Positions 33,501 to 44,627 of a DNA stretch of 64,000 bases are shown piece by piece; the first letter of the stretch is position 1, and every line of letters begins with the position of its first letter. Source of the stretch: Lactarius indigo (taxonomy: Eukaryota; Basidiomycota; Agaricomycetes; Russulales; Russulaceae); contig JAFKAC010000008.1 in the NCBI GenBank assembly GCA_025766275.1, positions 2,046,001-2,110,000 on the forward strand, written 5' to 3'. The notes beneath the pieces were generated by a model. It saw only the letters and a list, made by a program, of their open reading frames with translations. It made no database searches and was not told the origin of the DNA. Made by a program: the position numbers and the translations under genes.

Positions 33501-33610
33501 TCAGTCGTATGAGTGTCTACACAAGCGCCAGTCAAGACCCAAACACTCACAGGCACAAGGGCGAATAAGGCAGCGAGTTGAAAGAATGTGGAACGCACCA
33601 TGCCTACCAT
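30576..33610 (-). CDS. WSC-domain copper radical oxidase (glyoxal oxidase family)
   Basis: Family role: extracellular oxidation of simple aldehydes or alcohols to acids with H2O2 release, feeding peroxidases in wood and litter decay. Eleven exons: 33610-33551, 33481-33357, 33237-33107, 33048-32972, 32922-32789, 32731-32601, 32534-32353, 32299-31937, 31875-31656, 31596-31328 and 31271-30576. Phases agree, giving 795 aa. A signal peptide (FFQLAALFALVP) is followed by two WSC domains, about 52-145 (GWTTLGCYT ... CFCGD) and about 170-265 (NNSAQNCLSQC ... CCWCGD ... LHLCGG). The catalytic beta-propeller then runs to a galactose-oxidase-like C-terminal domain. Copper and radical ligands are all present: Cys347 (DMFCSAA) with Tyr406 (GRWY) for the thioether, Tyr629-His630 (MYHSEA) and His719 (SSTHSNT). 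The start could be the second ATG at 33601. It resembles the WSC-bearing group (cro3-cro5 type). Confidence 0.9.
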
Positions 33611-36600
33611 GTAACGACGACAGGGTTGATGGGATTTGGAAGGGATGGAGCTGGGCTCTTATCATTTTCGCGCCACGGGAAAATAGGGAGCACGAAAGTC
33701 CATGAGTCGCCTATCCGGGGAAGAGACCGTCCCAGGAGTCTACAGAATGGCTGAGACACGTCACAACAATTATCAAATCTGTTAGGGAGCTCTAGACACC
33801 CTCTAGACACCCTTTTCACGTACTGTAGGAGATAAGCTGCGAGTAAGCCCGAAAGGCGGAGTGCTCTCTCAGTGATGGAACATTGGCTGGAAGAGTTGAT
33901 GGACCGTGTAGCACGGACAGTTTCGTCCATCAAGAGCACGGCAAGCACGAACGGGAAGAAAGGACACGATACGGGCGGAGAAGCTCGCTAGGCTGTAGTG
34001 GCAACGATCTGGGATATCAACTGACTATTACGCGAAGATGCAAATAAACGAGCAGATGCTGAGGTCGAGACTCAGAAGAGAAACACCGTCAGAATCGGAT
34101 CGTCCGAATGTATTGATCACGTGGTCGCGCAGTTGGCCGGATAGCGGAAGCGCGTTTCAACAACGAGTCAACGACATCGTCTTCGTACATCCGCCTCCGT
34201 CGGTTGCCTTATTTTGCGATTTTTCCTTCAGTTTGCAGCCCGAAACAAGATGTACATTGCACTGGCCACAGATGGCGTAGGCACCTGTCGGCAACGACCC
34301 AAGCGACCTTGCACGCGACAGGAGACAAGTTATGCGTAAGAGAGCCTGCAGAGGTATGAGCCACGGCACCGTATGAATAGTAAGGGCCTTCGATTTCCCG
34401 TCCTCGAGATGCCGGGTGTCGGGTTCCCTTTCTTTTCGTTTTGTGTTTTTAACTTCATGTTTTCCAAAATGGACGATTGATCGCCGCTGTCATGTCCATA
34501 CCGGCGCGACGCATTCCTTTCCGTACGCTGGCGTCTTGCCGTCTGCTACTGTAAATGGCCATTCTCTTCGGGCTGTACAGTGGTTACGCAAGATCACAGT
34601 GCTTCCCTTGACCCATCGGCCCCCGGCGGGCGCCCTTTTTCCCTTCTTGCCCTTAGGAATAGGACCTCTGGGCAACGCAAGGGGGAACGCATGACACCGG
34701 AGAGACCGGACCCAAGAATAGCTCTTTATCAACCCTTTGTGAGCTGATCACGATGACGCACTCCCTTGGGATTCTTTCTTTTTCTCTTTCTTTTTTTTTT
34801 TGAACCGCCAAAAGTGATCGCTTTACATTGTCCTGGCTTCTCTTAACTTCTATATGGGACGGTGGGCGTGCATATCACTTGCTTTTTTTTGGTGCCGATC
34901 TTGAAATTATCGCCGAGGCAATAAATTTTTCAGAGAAGTCCTCGTCCTCCGAAGGTAGACTTTCTGCAGCGCCCACTCTACATAACAACCGCATTCCACG
35001 CGATATTTAGGTCGGTCCAGGATACACAGTGAGTCATTTCAGTGGCCATAGACTCTTCCTGAGCGAGGCATCTACTTCAAATACCTGGCGGCCGTCAAAG
35101 AACAAGCTGGTCGTGCTACCGGGGCTTGTAACTAGCCGCATTCCCATACACCCGCGCTCACTCGGTCCGTGTCCACGGCGCTTCACGACATGCATTGTAC
35201 GCCTACGGTGTTTGCTCCCGAGTTCTCCGCGGAGGGTTGAGTGGTCAATTGGAGGATTCGTACGCCACAGGGAGAGGGCGTCGGTCATTTGGTAATTCCG
35301 GCTACGCGCTGCACCGCCATCTGGCCCGCGTCTTTCTTGTGGGCGGGAACTATCATATCTCGATTTCCATGTCCGCGTGTAAGGGTGAGTTTAGGTCACC
35401 GCCTGCAGTCTCCTGTTCATCTGGGGCTCTGTCAGTGAGCGCAAACAATCGCGGAAAAGGTCCCTTTTGGGATTTGTGGCTCAGATCGCAAAGCCAGAAA
35501 CGACTATCGGGTGCGGGTATCAATACGCGAAGTCGTTTCGCCCCGTTCATTCTCGGCTGACTCAGGGTATCCCGCGCATTTACAGGAATTGCCAGCGCTA
35601 CGCGAATATATACACGATTGAATTGGGGGAAGTGGACTGTTTCGTCGATCGTGAGCAAGGGAGAATCTGTAGAATGCCTGGTGGATCTCTCCCCTCGTGG
35701 TTGGTACGCCGGGAATAGGCTCCTTTCAGAATCAGCAAGCGGCACGAACAGCGTGCTCAACGCTACAGACAGACAATGAGACCAAGGCCGAGTAGTGCGA
35801 CAGCGACAGTGCGACGAATAGCGCTGATGAAGAGGAATTACGAGAGGTACGCAGAGTCCGACTCAAGGCTGAGCAGTTCAGGAAGCGACGCGTCGCTAGA
35901 CTGCGTCAACATAGGGCGGTGCAGTGCTCAGCTACCTCTGGAAAGAATCGCTTTATGACTGTACAGCAACAGTTAGATATGCAAACCAGCTCGGATCAAG
36001 TCTCGGATTGCGGCCAAAACAGACGATACATGATCCTGGCACTAAGTTTGTTTGTACTGGTCAACGTTCCACCAAAGGCAACGAACGTGAGCCCTCCCCA
36101 CTATGCCATCTGAAAACAAGTAGACGATGATCCGGATCCACCATGCTCTAAGACAGACCTACTTACAAGGTCCGTGAAATTAGCCTGCCCGTTATAACCG
36201 CAAGAAGCACCAAGGAAGAATACTCCCAAAACTCTGCAAGCACCATTTATCACCCACTGCCGGCAGAATTTTACGCTATCAGTTGTGTTGGCGCTGCCCC
36301 GTCCAGATTCCAAGCGTGTTGGTATGAGAAGGCGAAGGGGCGTGTGCATGCTCTTGACGGTGTCTCTGAGATCTCGATGGTGCATGTAAAGGTGTTTCTG
36401 TGTGATCGTTTTGTTAAGCGGGGAGGGAGACAGACCTTGAGAAGAACGAGTCGAACGACGAGCCAGCGGCGTGCGGCCTACGGCCGTCAGTGTGTCGATC
36501 CATGGGCGACGAAATGGTTGAGCGCACGACAAAGCTCTCGACCGCCTCACCGTTCCACGTGCCGCTGGGGCAAATCTCCTCCGTGGATCTTGACGTGGGG

Positions 36601-37030
36601 CTCGAGCGACGGGGTGGGGGATGAAGCTATGAAGCCACACTTGCACGAACGCCTCGACGACAGAAGTTGGCTACTTCCGGAAGTGCCGCGAGGAGCATTC
36701 ATTGATGCCGTGGGGGTGCAGGCCAGAGTGAGAGTAAGGAAGTGATGAAAAGCGAGTGATTGATTGCCAGACAGAGGCCGAGCTGCCACATCCCCCATTC
36801 CTGGATCAACGGGCCTGCCTTCCAGACGCCTAAAAAGTAAATTCATTGAAGGATCCTTGTCCGACTCCCACGCCACGGAACCATGGCTTTGAGGCTCTGA
36901 CAAACGACTGTGTTTATCCACTCATTACGCCCTTAGATTTCCACGCGGTCGACACGACTTCGAAACGACGGAAAATCACCCGGGCCGCCTGCCGACTTGA
37001 AACCAACATACTGTACGCAGACTGTACGTG
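33611..37030. other. Gene-poor 3.4 kb
   Basis: No gene assigned. A minus-strand stretch at 36174-36290 reads NTTDSVKFCRQWVINGACRV and then ASCGYNGQANFTDL, ending at a good donor (GTAAGTAGG). It could be an exon of a small Cys-containing secreted protein, but flanking exons were not found. A T-run lies at 34791-34801. The last 200 bp lead into the DUF6534 array. Confidence 0.35.
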
Positions 37031-37212
37031 CACACGCTTCTGATGGGATCCTGGATGGGATCATTTTTATTGGTCATCTGCGGTCGCTTTATATGTGCTG
37101 GCTCCATGGCAGAGGCCTTTATCAACCAGCGCTGCGAGTCGAGTGGAAGACAGCTCCCATCCCTTTTCTCCCCTTCTGTCGCTGTCGTTTCTTGTTCTCT
37201 CTTTGATCTGCA
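37030..37212 (+). promoter_or_regulatory. Conserved leader/promoter block of copy B
   Basis: A block of about 180 bp shared by the DUF6534 copies. It starts with GCACACGCTTCTGATGGGAT, continues through GTGCTGGCTCCATGGCAGAG and TTTATCAAC, and ends in a pyrimidine-rich run before the main ATG. Matching blocks precede copies A (16430-16240), C, D (51485-51672), E (56400-56575) and F (62845-63032). Confidence 0.6.
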
Positions 37213-37225
37213 ATGCCTGCACTAA
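37106..37225 (+). promoter_or_regulatory. Upstream ORF in the leader of copy B
   Basis: An ATG 107 bp upstream of the main start opens a 39-codon frame that overlaps the main ATG out of frame. Positionally equivalent ATGs occur before copies D (51550, 14 codons), E (56464, 8 codons) and F (62914, 6 codons), but copy A has ACG. It would be expected to lower translation from the main ATG. Confidence 0.45.
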
Positions 37226-39178
37226 TCCCTGTGGACAACACCCTTGGGGCGTTGTTCATCGGTACCGTCCTCTCGTCTATGTGCGTCTCGCTGTCTGTAA
37301 TACACTGTTACAGTACCTGATCACGCCAATCTAGTATTTATGGCGTTACTTGGCTGCAAGTCTATTCCTACTTCAATGGTCGCTGCTCACAGGATCGGTG
37401 GCCTCTAAAGTCCTTTGTAAGGGTCCCCACATGCTATGTTTCGTATTTGGGATCTTAATGAAGCCTTTACAGGTCGCTTTTTTGATGTATATATTTTTGA
37501 ATGCTTCGCTATCCGATACTTGATAGTGACATCATCTTCGACTAGGCTCGTCGACACGGTCAATCTAGTCTTTTGTGTCTATACGACCTATCAGTTTGGT
37601 GTCACAAACTTTGGAAATTATCGTTCTATCTTATCTGAACCATGGTGAGCCGTTCCGAAAGTACTGTGCTGGTTGAGGTTCTTATGGGCCTTCTAGGAGT
37701 CTATTTGTACGCCTGCCGTGACACAGATCTCGTCTGAGACTTACAAATTTTTAAAGGCGACATCATTTTCTTCTAGTCTGTTGTGACCAATTTTGTCCGC
37801 AATTCTGACTTACGTAACCAGTTGCCGTTACAGTTTCTGTACAACTGTATGTTTCATGGATATCTCATGAAGCAGCTCGGTACTGTGACTAAAAAGGACG
37901 TAGCTTCTATGCGTATAGGATCTATCGTCGTGAGTTTTCTGGTTTGTTTCATCCGCGTGAGACTCATTTTAGTCCAGTGGGCAGAAATTCTCCGTACCTG
38001 CCAGTAGCGATCGTACGTATACACAAATTATTCGAGGCTGGAACCAACTCACACGAGCAGTCCATCATCTCGCTGACAGAGTTCAGTGAGTTCCTCCGCA
38101 GTGGTATTCCTTGGAACTTTCACCGTATTTCTAACTGGCTTTCGTAAGGTATTTCGATCGGTATGTTTCTCCCCCCTTCTGTTCCTTTATTTGTGGCCCG
38201 CTAACTTGAAGGTACAACTCTCGTCTTCAGTGTACAATATAAAAGTGTCAGTCGTAGCTCCACGTGTTCTTTCCTTGTTTTTTTTTTTCTCACCGGTTCT
38301 ACTTATAGTCTAATGCACGTACACGACCCGCACCCAGGCAACTTTGAGGCACGTTTGTTCGTCATCTGATGTGGGTTGCGGTCTCTAATTGCCATTCACA
38401 CCAGGAGTTTTTCTTTTCTGCATTATCTTGCAAGGTCCTCTGCGACACCTTCATTACTACTGGAATGGTTTATTATCTCTTGAGTAACCGCAGTCAAGTC
38501 CGGAGGTACGTTCGTCCCCTAATATTGAAAAAAAAAACGCCAACCCCCTATGTATATCGGCTCTCTAGAACCAACAACGTGTTGAACCTTCTCGCGATTT
38601 ATTCTATCAATTGCGGGACGCTTAATTTGTGAGCCAGTCCGCCAATCGGTATCGACTTCTTTTCTGACAATTGTGCTATTCTCCAGAGCGTTTTCCATCG
38701 TTTGCCTCACTTTGGTACTGTCCACATTCACCCTCTGTCTCTAGTCGAACGTTAACTCATTGGACGAAGTTCGCCAAGTATCGAGATACGCTCATATATG
38801 TCCCGTCCCTCTTCGTCATATTTCGGCTCTCTCTCTGCTCCTTCATGGCCATGTGTGTCCTCTTTGTTCATTAACCTTTTGTGATCTTCTTTGTTCCTGA
38901 CATTCACTCCTAGCCTGAATTCACGAGATTACCTCCGCGAGACGCTCGACGGACCGGGAGGTGTTGTCGCTACGATCACCCAGCTCAAGGTACGCACGGG
39001 TACCTCCGTCCCGTGGGGCGTGCCAGATACAATGGGAGCAAGCCACGACACGGCTGTTCTTCCACCGGCTTTAGTTTCCTCTGACACGTCGCTCTCAGAC
39101 AGTGTGATAGCTTTTGATAGAGAAAGGTACCCGGTGCACCCTGTTGTGCGACTCGCTGACTGGAGTAACAAAGAGTGA
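37213..39178 (+). CDS. DUF6534-type membrane protein, copy B
   Basis: Same exon pattern as copy A. Exon 1 encodes VDNTLGALFIGTVLSS; the next encodes YGVTWLQVYSYFNGRCS and WPLKSF. The 14-nt micro-exon GTCGCTTTTTTGAT (about 37472-37485) encodes VAFL and part of Met, and joins LVDTVNLVFCVYTTYQFGV. Later segments are NVLNLLAIYSINCG, FSIVCLTLVLSTFTLCL and TLIYVPSLFVIFRLSLC. The C-terminal LNSRDYLRETLDGPGG begins a cytosolic tail ending at 39178. The family is unknown in function but abundant in mushrooms. The middle exons, including the small one encoding FYAYRIYR-like sequence, were not all placed. No definite lesion was seen. Confidence 0.7.
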
Positions 39179-39289
39179 TATACGAGCGCACAGGAGAATA
39201 GGAGCGACGAAGTGATTACATTTTTGGGAGCCCATTTTCGAGCCTTATAACTATCCGCACTGTATGACCAACGTGAATCGAGAACCGGC

Positions 39290-39870
39290 GCATTCACTTC
39301 GTCATTTGACTTTGCGCACTTCTTCGGTACGTGTGCGTCGGACCACAGAAAAACCATCGACCATTAGAATGCACGAACCATTGAAGTGAACCCAGAATGG
39401 TGCGCAGGCCAATCGGGAGATCTCGCTCACTTGGGTTATACCTCTCACAGACATTGGTTACTAGGTATGGCAGCGATCGGAGAGGACCCCATCTGACGTG
39501 CAGCGGCACAATTTTTTTGGCGAAGAATAAGCGGATGCGTGCCGGAGCATTGATGAGGACGAAACGGTGTGGCTGTTCAATACGTTCAACTTGAATGTTC
39601 GGCATTCAACGTTCGCGCGAGAGAAGGAAAAACACAACGCGATCACGCGAACTTGAAACGATTCAGACTTCCGAGAATGTCTGCTACTTCCTGCTGTTCC
39701 GGGAAGGTTATTCCCGATTCGACATAAGCAGTACAGTTATCAGGTTTTGTGTATTTGATCCTATGATATCAACGACGATGCGGAGCTAAAAAAGGTCTTA
39801 ATTTGGGCTGTGTGGTAATGTGGTAACGTCGATTCGAAGAATCTGGTCGCTCGTTACACATCTCGCTATG
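39290..39870. repeat. Duplicated downstream flank, copy 1
   Basis: Matches 43020-43590 in order. Shared blocks include AATGGTGCGCAGGCCAATC, the GATCGGAG...GACCCCATCTGACGTGC region, GAGAATGTCTGCTACTTCCT and AGTACAGT. With copies B and C immediately upstream, it shows that the duplicated unit was gene plus about 0.7 kb of 3' flank. The open frames in it are not conserved as proteins. Confidence 0.75.
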
Positions 39871-40166
39871 ATAGATGTCAGAGCGCCTGATCCGGGTCGG
39901 GGTAGTTCTGATGTTGATACTAGGATTTTCTCAAGAAGCGCGGAAACACCGAAAGTACTGATACTTAGAGACCTATCATAAACCTCTCCAAATTAGTTAG
40001 GGCGGGAAAAACCTCAAAATTTCTCTAATAAAACACAGAAATTACTTGCCTGTCACTGTTGCTCTATCAAATCCCAACGAACCAAACCTGAGCGTGTTCG
40101 GTTCGGCGACACCATCAAGAATGCACCATATGGTCCATATCATTCCTTTGATGGATTGTCTAGGCG
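39871..40166. other. Spacer between flank repeat and MITE
   Basis: No coding or repeat signal recognised. Confidence 0.3.
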
Positions 40167-40287
40167 CATCAACAAAATGAAAATTGTAAATTGTTTAGCC
40201 GTGACTAGGGGAACTAGCTCCTACCATATTTGGGTGTCACTAGTCACGGCCAGACCGCTCCTAGTTACGTTTCATCATTTCCTGATG
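40167..40287. mobile_element. MITE of about 120 bp, copy 1
   Basis: Imperfect terminal inverted repeats CATCAACAAAATGAAA and TTTCATCATTTCCTGATG enclose sequence that is the reverse complement of the MITE in DUF6534 copy D. Shared core: GTGACTAGGGGAACTAGCTC and ACCATATTTGGGTGTCACTA. It sits 119 bp upstream of the start of copy C, and its end supplies an ATG in the leader. Confidence 0.8.
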
Positions 40288-40405
40288 GACAGAGGCCATT
40301 ATCAATAGTGCTGTGAGTTGGGTAGTCGATCGCTCCCATATCTCGCCCTTTCTCCCATTCCGTTGCTGTTCTCTCTTTTTCTCTCTGCCTTGACATTTAT
40401 CTTCT

Positions 40406-42257
40406 ATGCCTGCATTAATCCCTGTGGACAACACCCTTGGGGCACTCTTCATCGGCACAATCCTCTCGTCTATGTGCGCTTCACTGTCTATCATATACCG
40501 TTGCAGTACTTGATCGCGCGCAATCGACCATCTAGTATCTATGGTGTTACCTGGCTGCAAGTCTATTCCTATTATAGTGGTCACTGCTCCAGGGATCGGT
40601 GGCCTCTGAAATCCTTTGTGAGTGCCTCTACGTGTGGCGTCCCACATCAGGGTCTTTATTGAACCTCTACAGGTTGCTTTTCTTATGTATACTTTTTCGA
40701 AAATCTCGCTATCGAATCCGTGATAGTGACGTCGTCGTTGACTAGGCTCGTTGACACGGTCAACCTGATTTTATGTATTCATACGACTTATCGATTCGGC
40801 GTCACGTCTTTTGGAGATTATCGAACACTCTCAACTCCCTCATGGTAAGCCGCTCGAGAAGTACTGTCACGGTGCTGGTTGATGTTCTCATTTGTCTTCT
40901 AGGGGTCAATCTGTACGTCTACCGTAACAAGCAGTTCCTCTTGAGACTTACAAAATTTTAAAGGCGATATGTTTAACTTCAAGTGCGCAAGCCTGTTATG
41001 ACCAATTTCGTCCGCAATTCTTATGCATACTATGTAACCAGTTGTTTTGGAAGTTTTTGTACAGCAGTAGGTTTTCGTGAGGGTCCGTGAAGCGACTCTT
41101 ACTGAAATGGACGTAGCTTCTACGCGTATAGGATCTATCGTCGTGAGTTTTCTGTGTTTTTCTTTGTTGCGGGACTTATTTTAGTCCAGTGAGCGAGGGT
41201 TCTCCGTACCTGCCAGCAGCGATCGTACGTCCACGCAATTTATTTGACGCTGACACCCACTCACACGAGCAGTCCGTCACTTCACTGATAGAATTCGGTG
41301 AGTTCCCCCGCGGTGGCATTCATCTAGACTTTCAACTTATTTTCAACCGACTTTGGTAAGCCCTTGGGATAGGTATGTTTCTCCCTCCCGTTCCTTTATT
41401 TGTGGATCGCTAAGGAATTATCATCATCTTTAGTGTACGGTGCAAAACTGTCAGCCGTAGTTCCACGTGTTTATTCCTTGTTTTTTTCTCATTGATTCTA
41501 CTTATAGTCTAATGCACATACACGACCCGCACCCAAGCAACTTTGAGGCACGTTTTCTCCCCGTCTGATGACGTGGGTTGCGGTTACTAATTGCCGTTCA
41601 TACCAGAGGTTTTTCATCGCTGCATTGGCTCCCAAGGTCCCCTGCGACGTCCTCATTACTACTGGAATGGTATATCACTTCTTGAGTAACCGCAGTCAAA
41701 TCCGGAGGTACGTTCGCCCCCAAACATTGAAAAACGCCAACCCCTATGTATACCGACACACACTCTAGAACCAACAATATGTTGAACCTTCTCTCGATTT
41801 ATTTTATTAATTGCGGTGTACTTCACTTGTAAGCCGGTGCGCCAATAGGCGTCAGCTTTTTTTTTGACAGTTGTGATATTTTGCAGAGTGTTTATTCTCG
41901 TTTGCCTCACCTTGGTACTGTTACCTTTACTCCCTGTTCCACCTGGTCAAATATTGACTCGAACGAAGTTTGTCAAGTACCCAGATACGCTCATATATAT
42001 CCCTACCATCTTCATCTCATCTCGGCTCTCTCTCTGCGCGTTCATGGCCATGTGCGTCTTTCTTCGTTATTCATTTGTGGTTTTCTTGATTTTTGACATT
42101 CTTCCCCAGCCTGAACTTACGAGATCACCTCCGCGAGACTCTTAATGGGCCAGGAGGTGTTGTTACCTCGTTCACCCAGCTCAAGGCACGCACAGGGACC
42201 ACCGTCGCGTGGGGCGCGCAAGGTGTGACGGGAGCATCTTACGAATCTGACCTATGA
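40406..42257 (+). pseudogene. DUF6534-type membrane protein, copy C, tail disrupted
   Basis: Same layout as copy B from VDNTLGALFIGTILSS through the micro-exon, LVDTVNL, NNMLNLLSIYFINCG-like and LNLRDHLRETLNGPGG. In the last exon the frame enters a 359-bp insertion and stops at TGA 42255-42257. The old tail continues after the insertion at 42596 (SANTVVPKDLPIVLVSSGTS), where it also has a frame change before its VIAF motif. The membrane domain could still be made, with a shortened tail. The MITE upstream changes its leader. Confidence 0.6.
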
Positions 42258-42595
42258 CCTCATTTCTTTCTTCTGTTTTCCTTATACCTTCGACTCTGTT
42301 GTCGTAGCTTCAACCCAACTTGTTGACTCAGCGTTCTGTCTATGTCTCGGTCGTTTTACTGACTCGTGTACGTGAGTATTTAAGGACAGCCTGTAACCTC
42401 TAGAGCCCTAAGCTCGACCTACTGTATCCAGCTGCAGTAGCTAATCGTTTGGCTTCACCGAACCCCGAACCCCGAACGATTCCCTCTCGTCTTGTGAATC
42501 ATCGCTCCGCCGTCTTGTTGTCGGCAATCGCCTTTGAACTTCGAACCTCGAATCGAACTCCGAACGAACACGCCTTACTGCGCGTGACAGGAGCA
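42237..42595. mobile_element. 359-bp insertion in copy C, flanked by 12-bp repeats
   Basis: GTGACGGGAGCA (42225-42236) before the insertion and GTGACAGGAGCA (42584-42595) at its end differ by one base, and the paralogues have the site once. The inside has TATTTAA (42379), a CTGCAG-rich stretch, and several GAACCCCGAAC/CGAACCTCGAA near-repeats at 42463-42570. There are no obvious inverted ends. Its class is unknown: possibly a solo LTR, a SINE or filler. Confidence 0.6.
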
Positions 42596-42682
42596 AGTGC
42601 CAACACAGTAGTCCCGAAGGATCTTCCAATAGTTTTGGTCTCTTCCGGAACATCACTCCCAGAGACTCAGACCGTGCGATAG

Positions 42683-43019
42683 CTTTCGACTGTGTAACTT
42701 ACATAGAGAACTGGCGCGATTTCGACCATAATCATACTACCCAGACGTGTCGAGCTTGTGAAATAGTAAGCAAGACACACGCCGAGTCGGAGTTCTTTGC
42801 CTTTGCACACTTCCTTTGCACCCTTCTTCGGCACATGTTCGACTTCATCCGACACTCTGGTCGTTTATCAGACCACGGGAGTCATGGTAAAATATGAACC
42901 TTGAAGTGAACCCACTTCAACTAATGGTGCGCAAGCCAAAACCGGGTGATCTCACTGATTCGGGTCATACCTCTCACAGACAGATAACGATATTTGCGAT
43001 TCCGGCGAGTCTTTTGCCT
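42683..43019. other. Array flank, second duplicated block
   Basis: GAGAACTGGCGCGATTTCGA through GTGAAATAGTAAGCAAGAC (42707-42780) recurs at about 53912-53985 downstream of copy D. It is therefore another shared 3'-flank block of the array. Not coding. Confidence 0.5.
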
Positions 43020-43590
43020 TTGCGCACTTCTTCGGTACGTGTTTGACAATCTAGCTCCCTGGTAGTGCGTCGGACCACAGGAGTCATGGGGAAATACGAC
43101 CATTAGAATGCACGAACCATTAAAGTGAACCCAGAATGGTGCGCAGGCCAATCAGGAGATCGCTCACTTGGGTTATGCCTTTCACAGACATCGGTCACCA
43201 GGTACAGCAGCGATCGGAGTGGACCCCATCTGACGTGCGACAGCACAATTGCCGAAGAATAGCAGATGTGTGTCGGAGAACTGGTAAGGACGAAACGGTG
43301 CGGGTGTTCAATACGTTCAGCTTGAAATGTTTGGCGTTCAATGTTCAACGTTCGCACGAGAGAAGGATGCGATTACGCGAACATGAAACGACTTTCGAGA
43401 ATGTCTGCTACTTCCTGCTGTTTCGGGGAGGTTATTCCCGAGTCGACATAAATAGTACAGTAATCAGGTTTGGTGTATTTGATCCTATCAATGACGATGT
43501 GGAGCTAAAAATAAGTCTCACAGTAATTTGTGTGCGGCAATGTCGTACAGTAATGTTGATTCGAAGAATCTGGTCGTTCGTTAAGCTTTG
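43020..43590. repeat. Duplicated downstream flank, copy 2
   Basis: Partner of 39290-39870; the best match is 43130-43590. Confidence 0.75.
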
Positions 43591-43739
43591 ACTCTATTGA
43601 ATCCAAACGATGCTCCCACGGTTTTCTTGACTCAAGCGTGTTCGATGACGTGACGACATCAAGTTCAATGTACCATATCCTTCTTTACTGTAATGGGCTC
43701 TGTATACAGTACGTGCAACAGCTCTTGTCGCTGGCGAGC

Positions 43740-44230
43740 CAAGTACACCCAATTTATGGTTCACCGGTTCACCCCCTACCATTCAGTCAACACTGGTACT
43801 GTCTGAATCGCCCACAGACGTTCCGAGGAGATTCCGTCATTCGAGACATACCTTCAATGATTGCAGTGAATTTTCCGTTTTCATTCCCATCATGTGAAGG
43901 TCGAACGTCAACCTCTCTACGACCTCTGACGACTTTCTCCCATTCGTCGTGCATCCGACTTATCCGTCCCCGCACCCCGCGCAGAGGACGCCATACCTTG
44001 CGCCATGTCGCCTTCATGTCTTGCTACAACTTCCACATGCGCACCCGATTGCCAAATTCTCGCTCCCGCCCGGCCCACTCGGGCGAGATGCATCCGAAGT
44101 ACGAGGGTTTTTGTAGGAACGCGCAATCGCTGGGACCGGTGGCGGCGCATTTATGTGGGCGGTCTAGGATCTGGAGAATTCGGGACTTGAAGAAAGCCGA
44201 TCTGGTACGCGGCTATGGATATCAATCCGG
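43740..44230. repeat. Duplicated unknown segment, copy 1
   Basis: Resembles 55437-55860. CTGAATCGCCCACAGACGTTCC, TCCCATCATGTGAA and the region around CCACATGCGCACCCGATTGC match in order. A similar translated stretch (IAKFSLPPGPLG here, TAKFSPPPVHSHE there) suggests a decayed gene of unknown type. Confidence 0.5.
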
Positions 44231-44292
44231 GCCCATACGCTTTTAAGAAGGTGAAACCATATCCATAATAGTGACTGTGCCACAAATAGTGC

Positions 44293-44306
44293 CACACGCC
44301 TGGTTT
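44293..44306. repeat. LINE target-site duplication, 3' copy
   Basis: CACACGCCTGGTTT, merging into the poly-T run, is repeated at 51276-51289. Confidence 0.8.
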
Positions 44307-44627
44307 TTTTTTTTTTTTTTTTTTTTGAATCGATTTTATTCCGGGGCAGTACATAATACAAAGCCGGTCTCCCGTTACAGAAGCAACGGAAATTTAGGTA
44401 TAGTAAGTAAGCCGAGACTCACGTGCGGGCAAGAAGAGTAAATAGCTGAGAAAAATAACTCTGCTAGGCGTTCCCTCCCAGAGGAAACGAGGTAGTGTAA
44501 CGTAAAGAGTTCATTCATGTAGACACCGAAGCACAAGGAACCCTTAAAAGGGCACGGAGCACAAAAGGGGTAGCACTTACGGGGCTGTGCTGGGCACAGG
44601 GCGACGGTTGCGGTCCGAGAGCTCTCT

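Noticed and set aside
36101..36646. 181-codon minus-strand ORF as a gene
   Set aside because: Only the part NTTDSVKFCRQW to GQANFTDL looks coding and ends at a donor; the rest of the frame reads as low-complexity Arg/Pro, and partner exons were not found.
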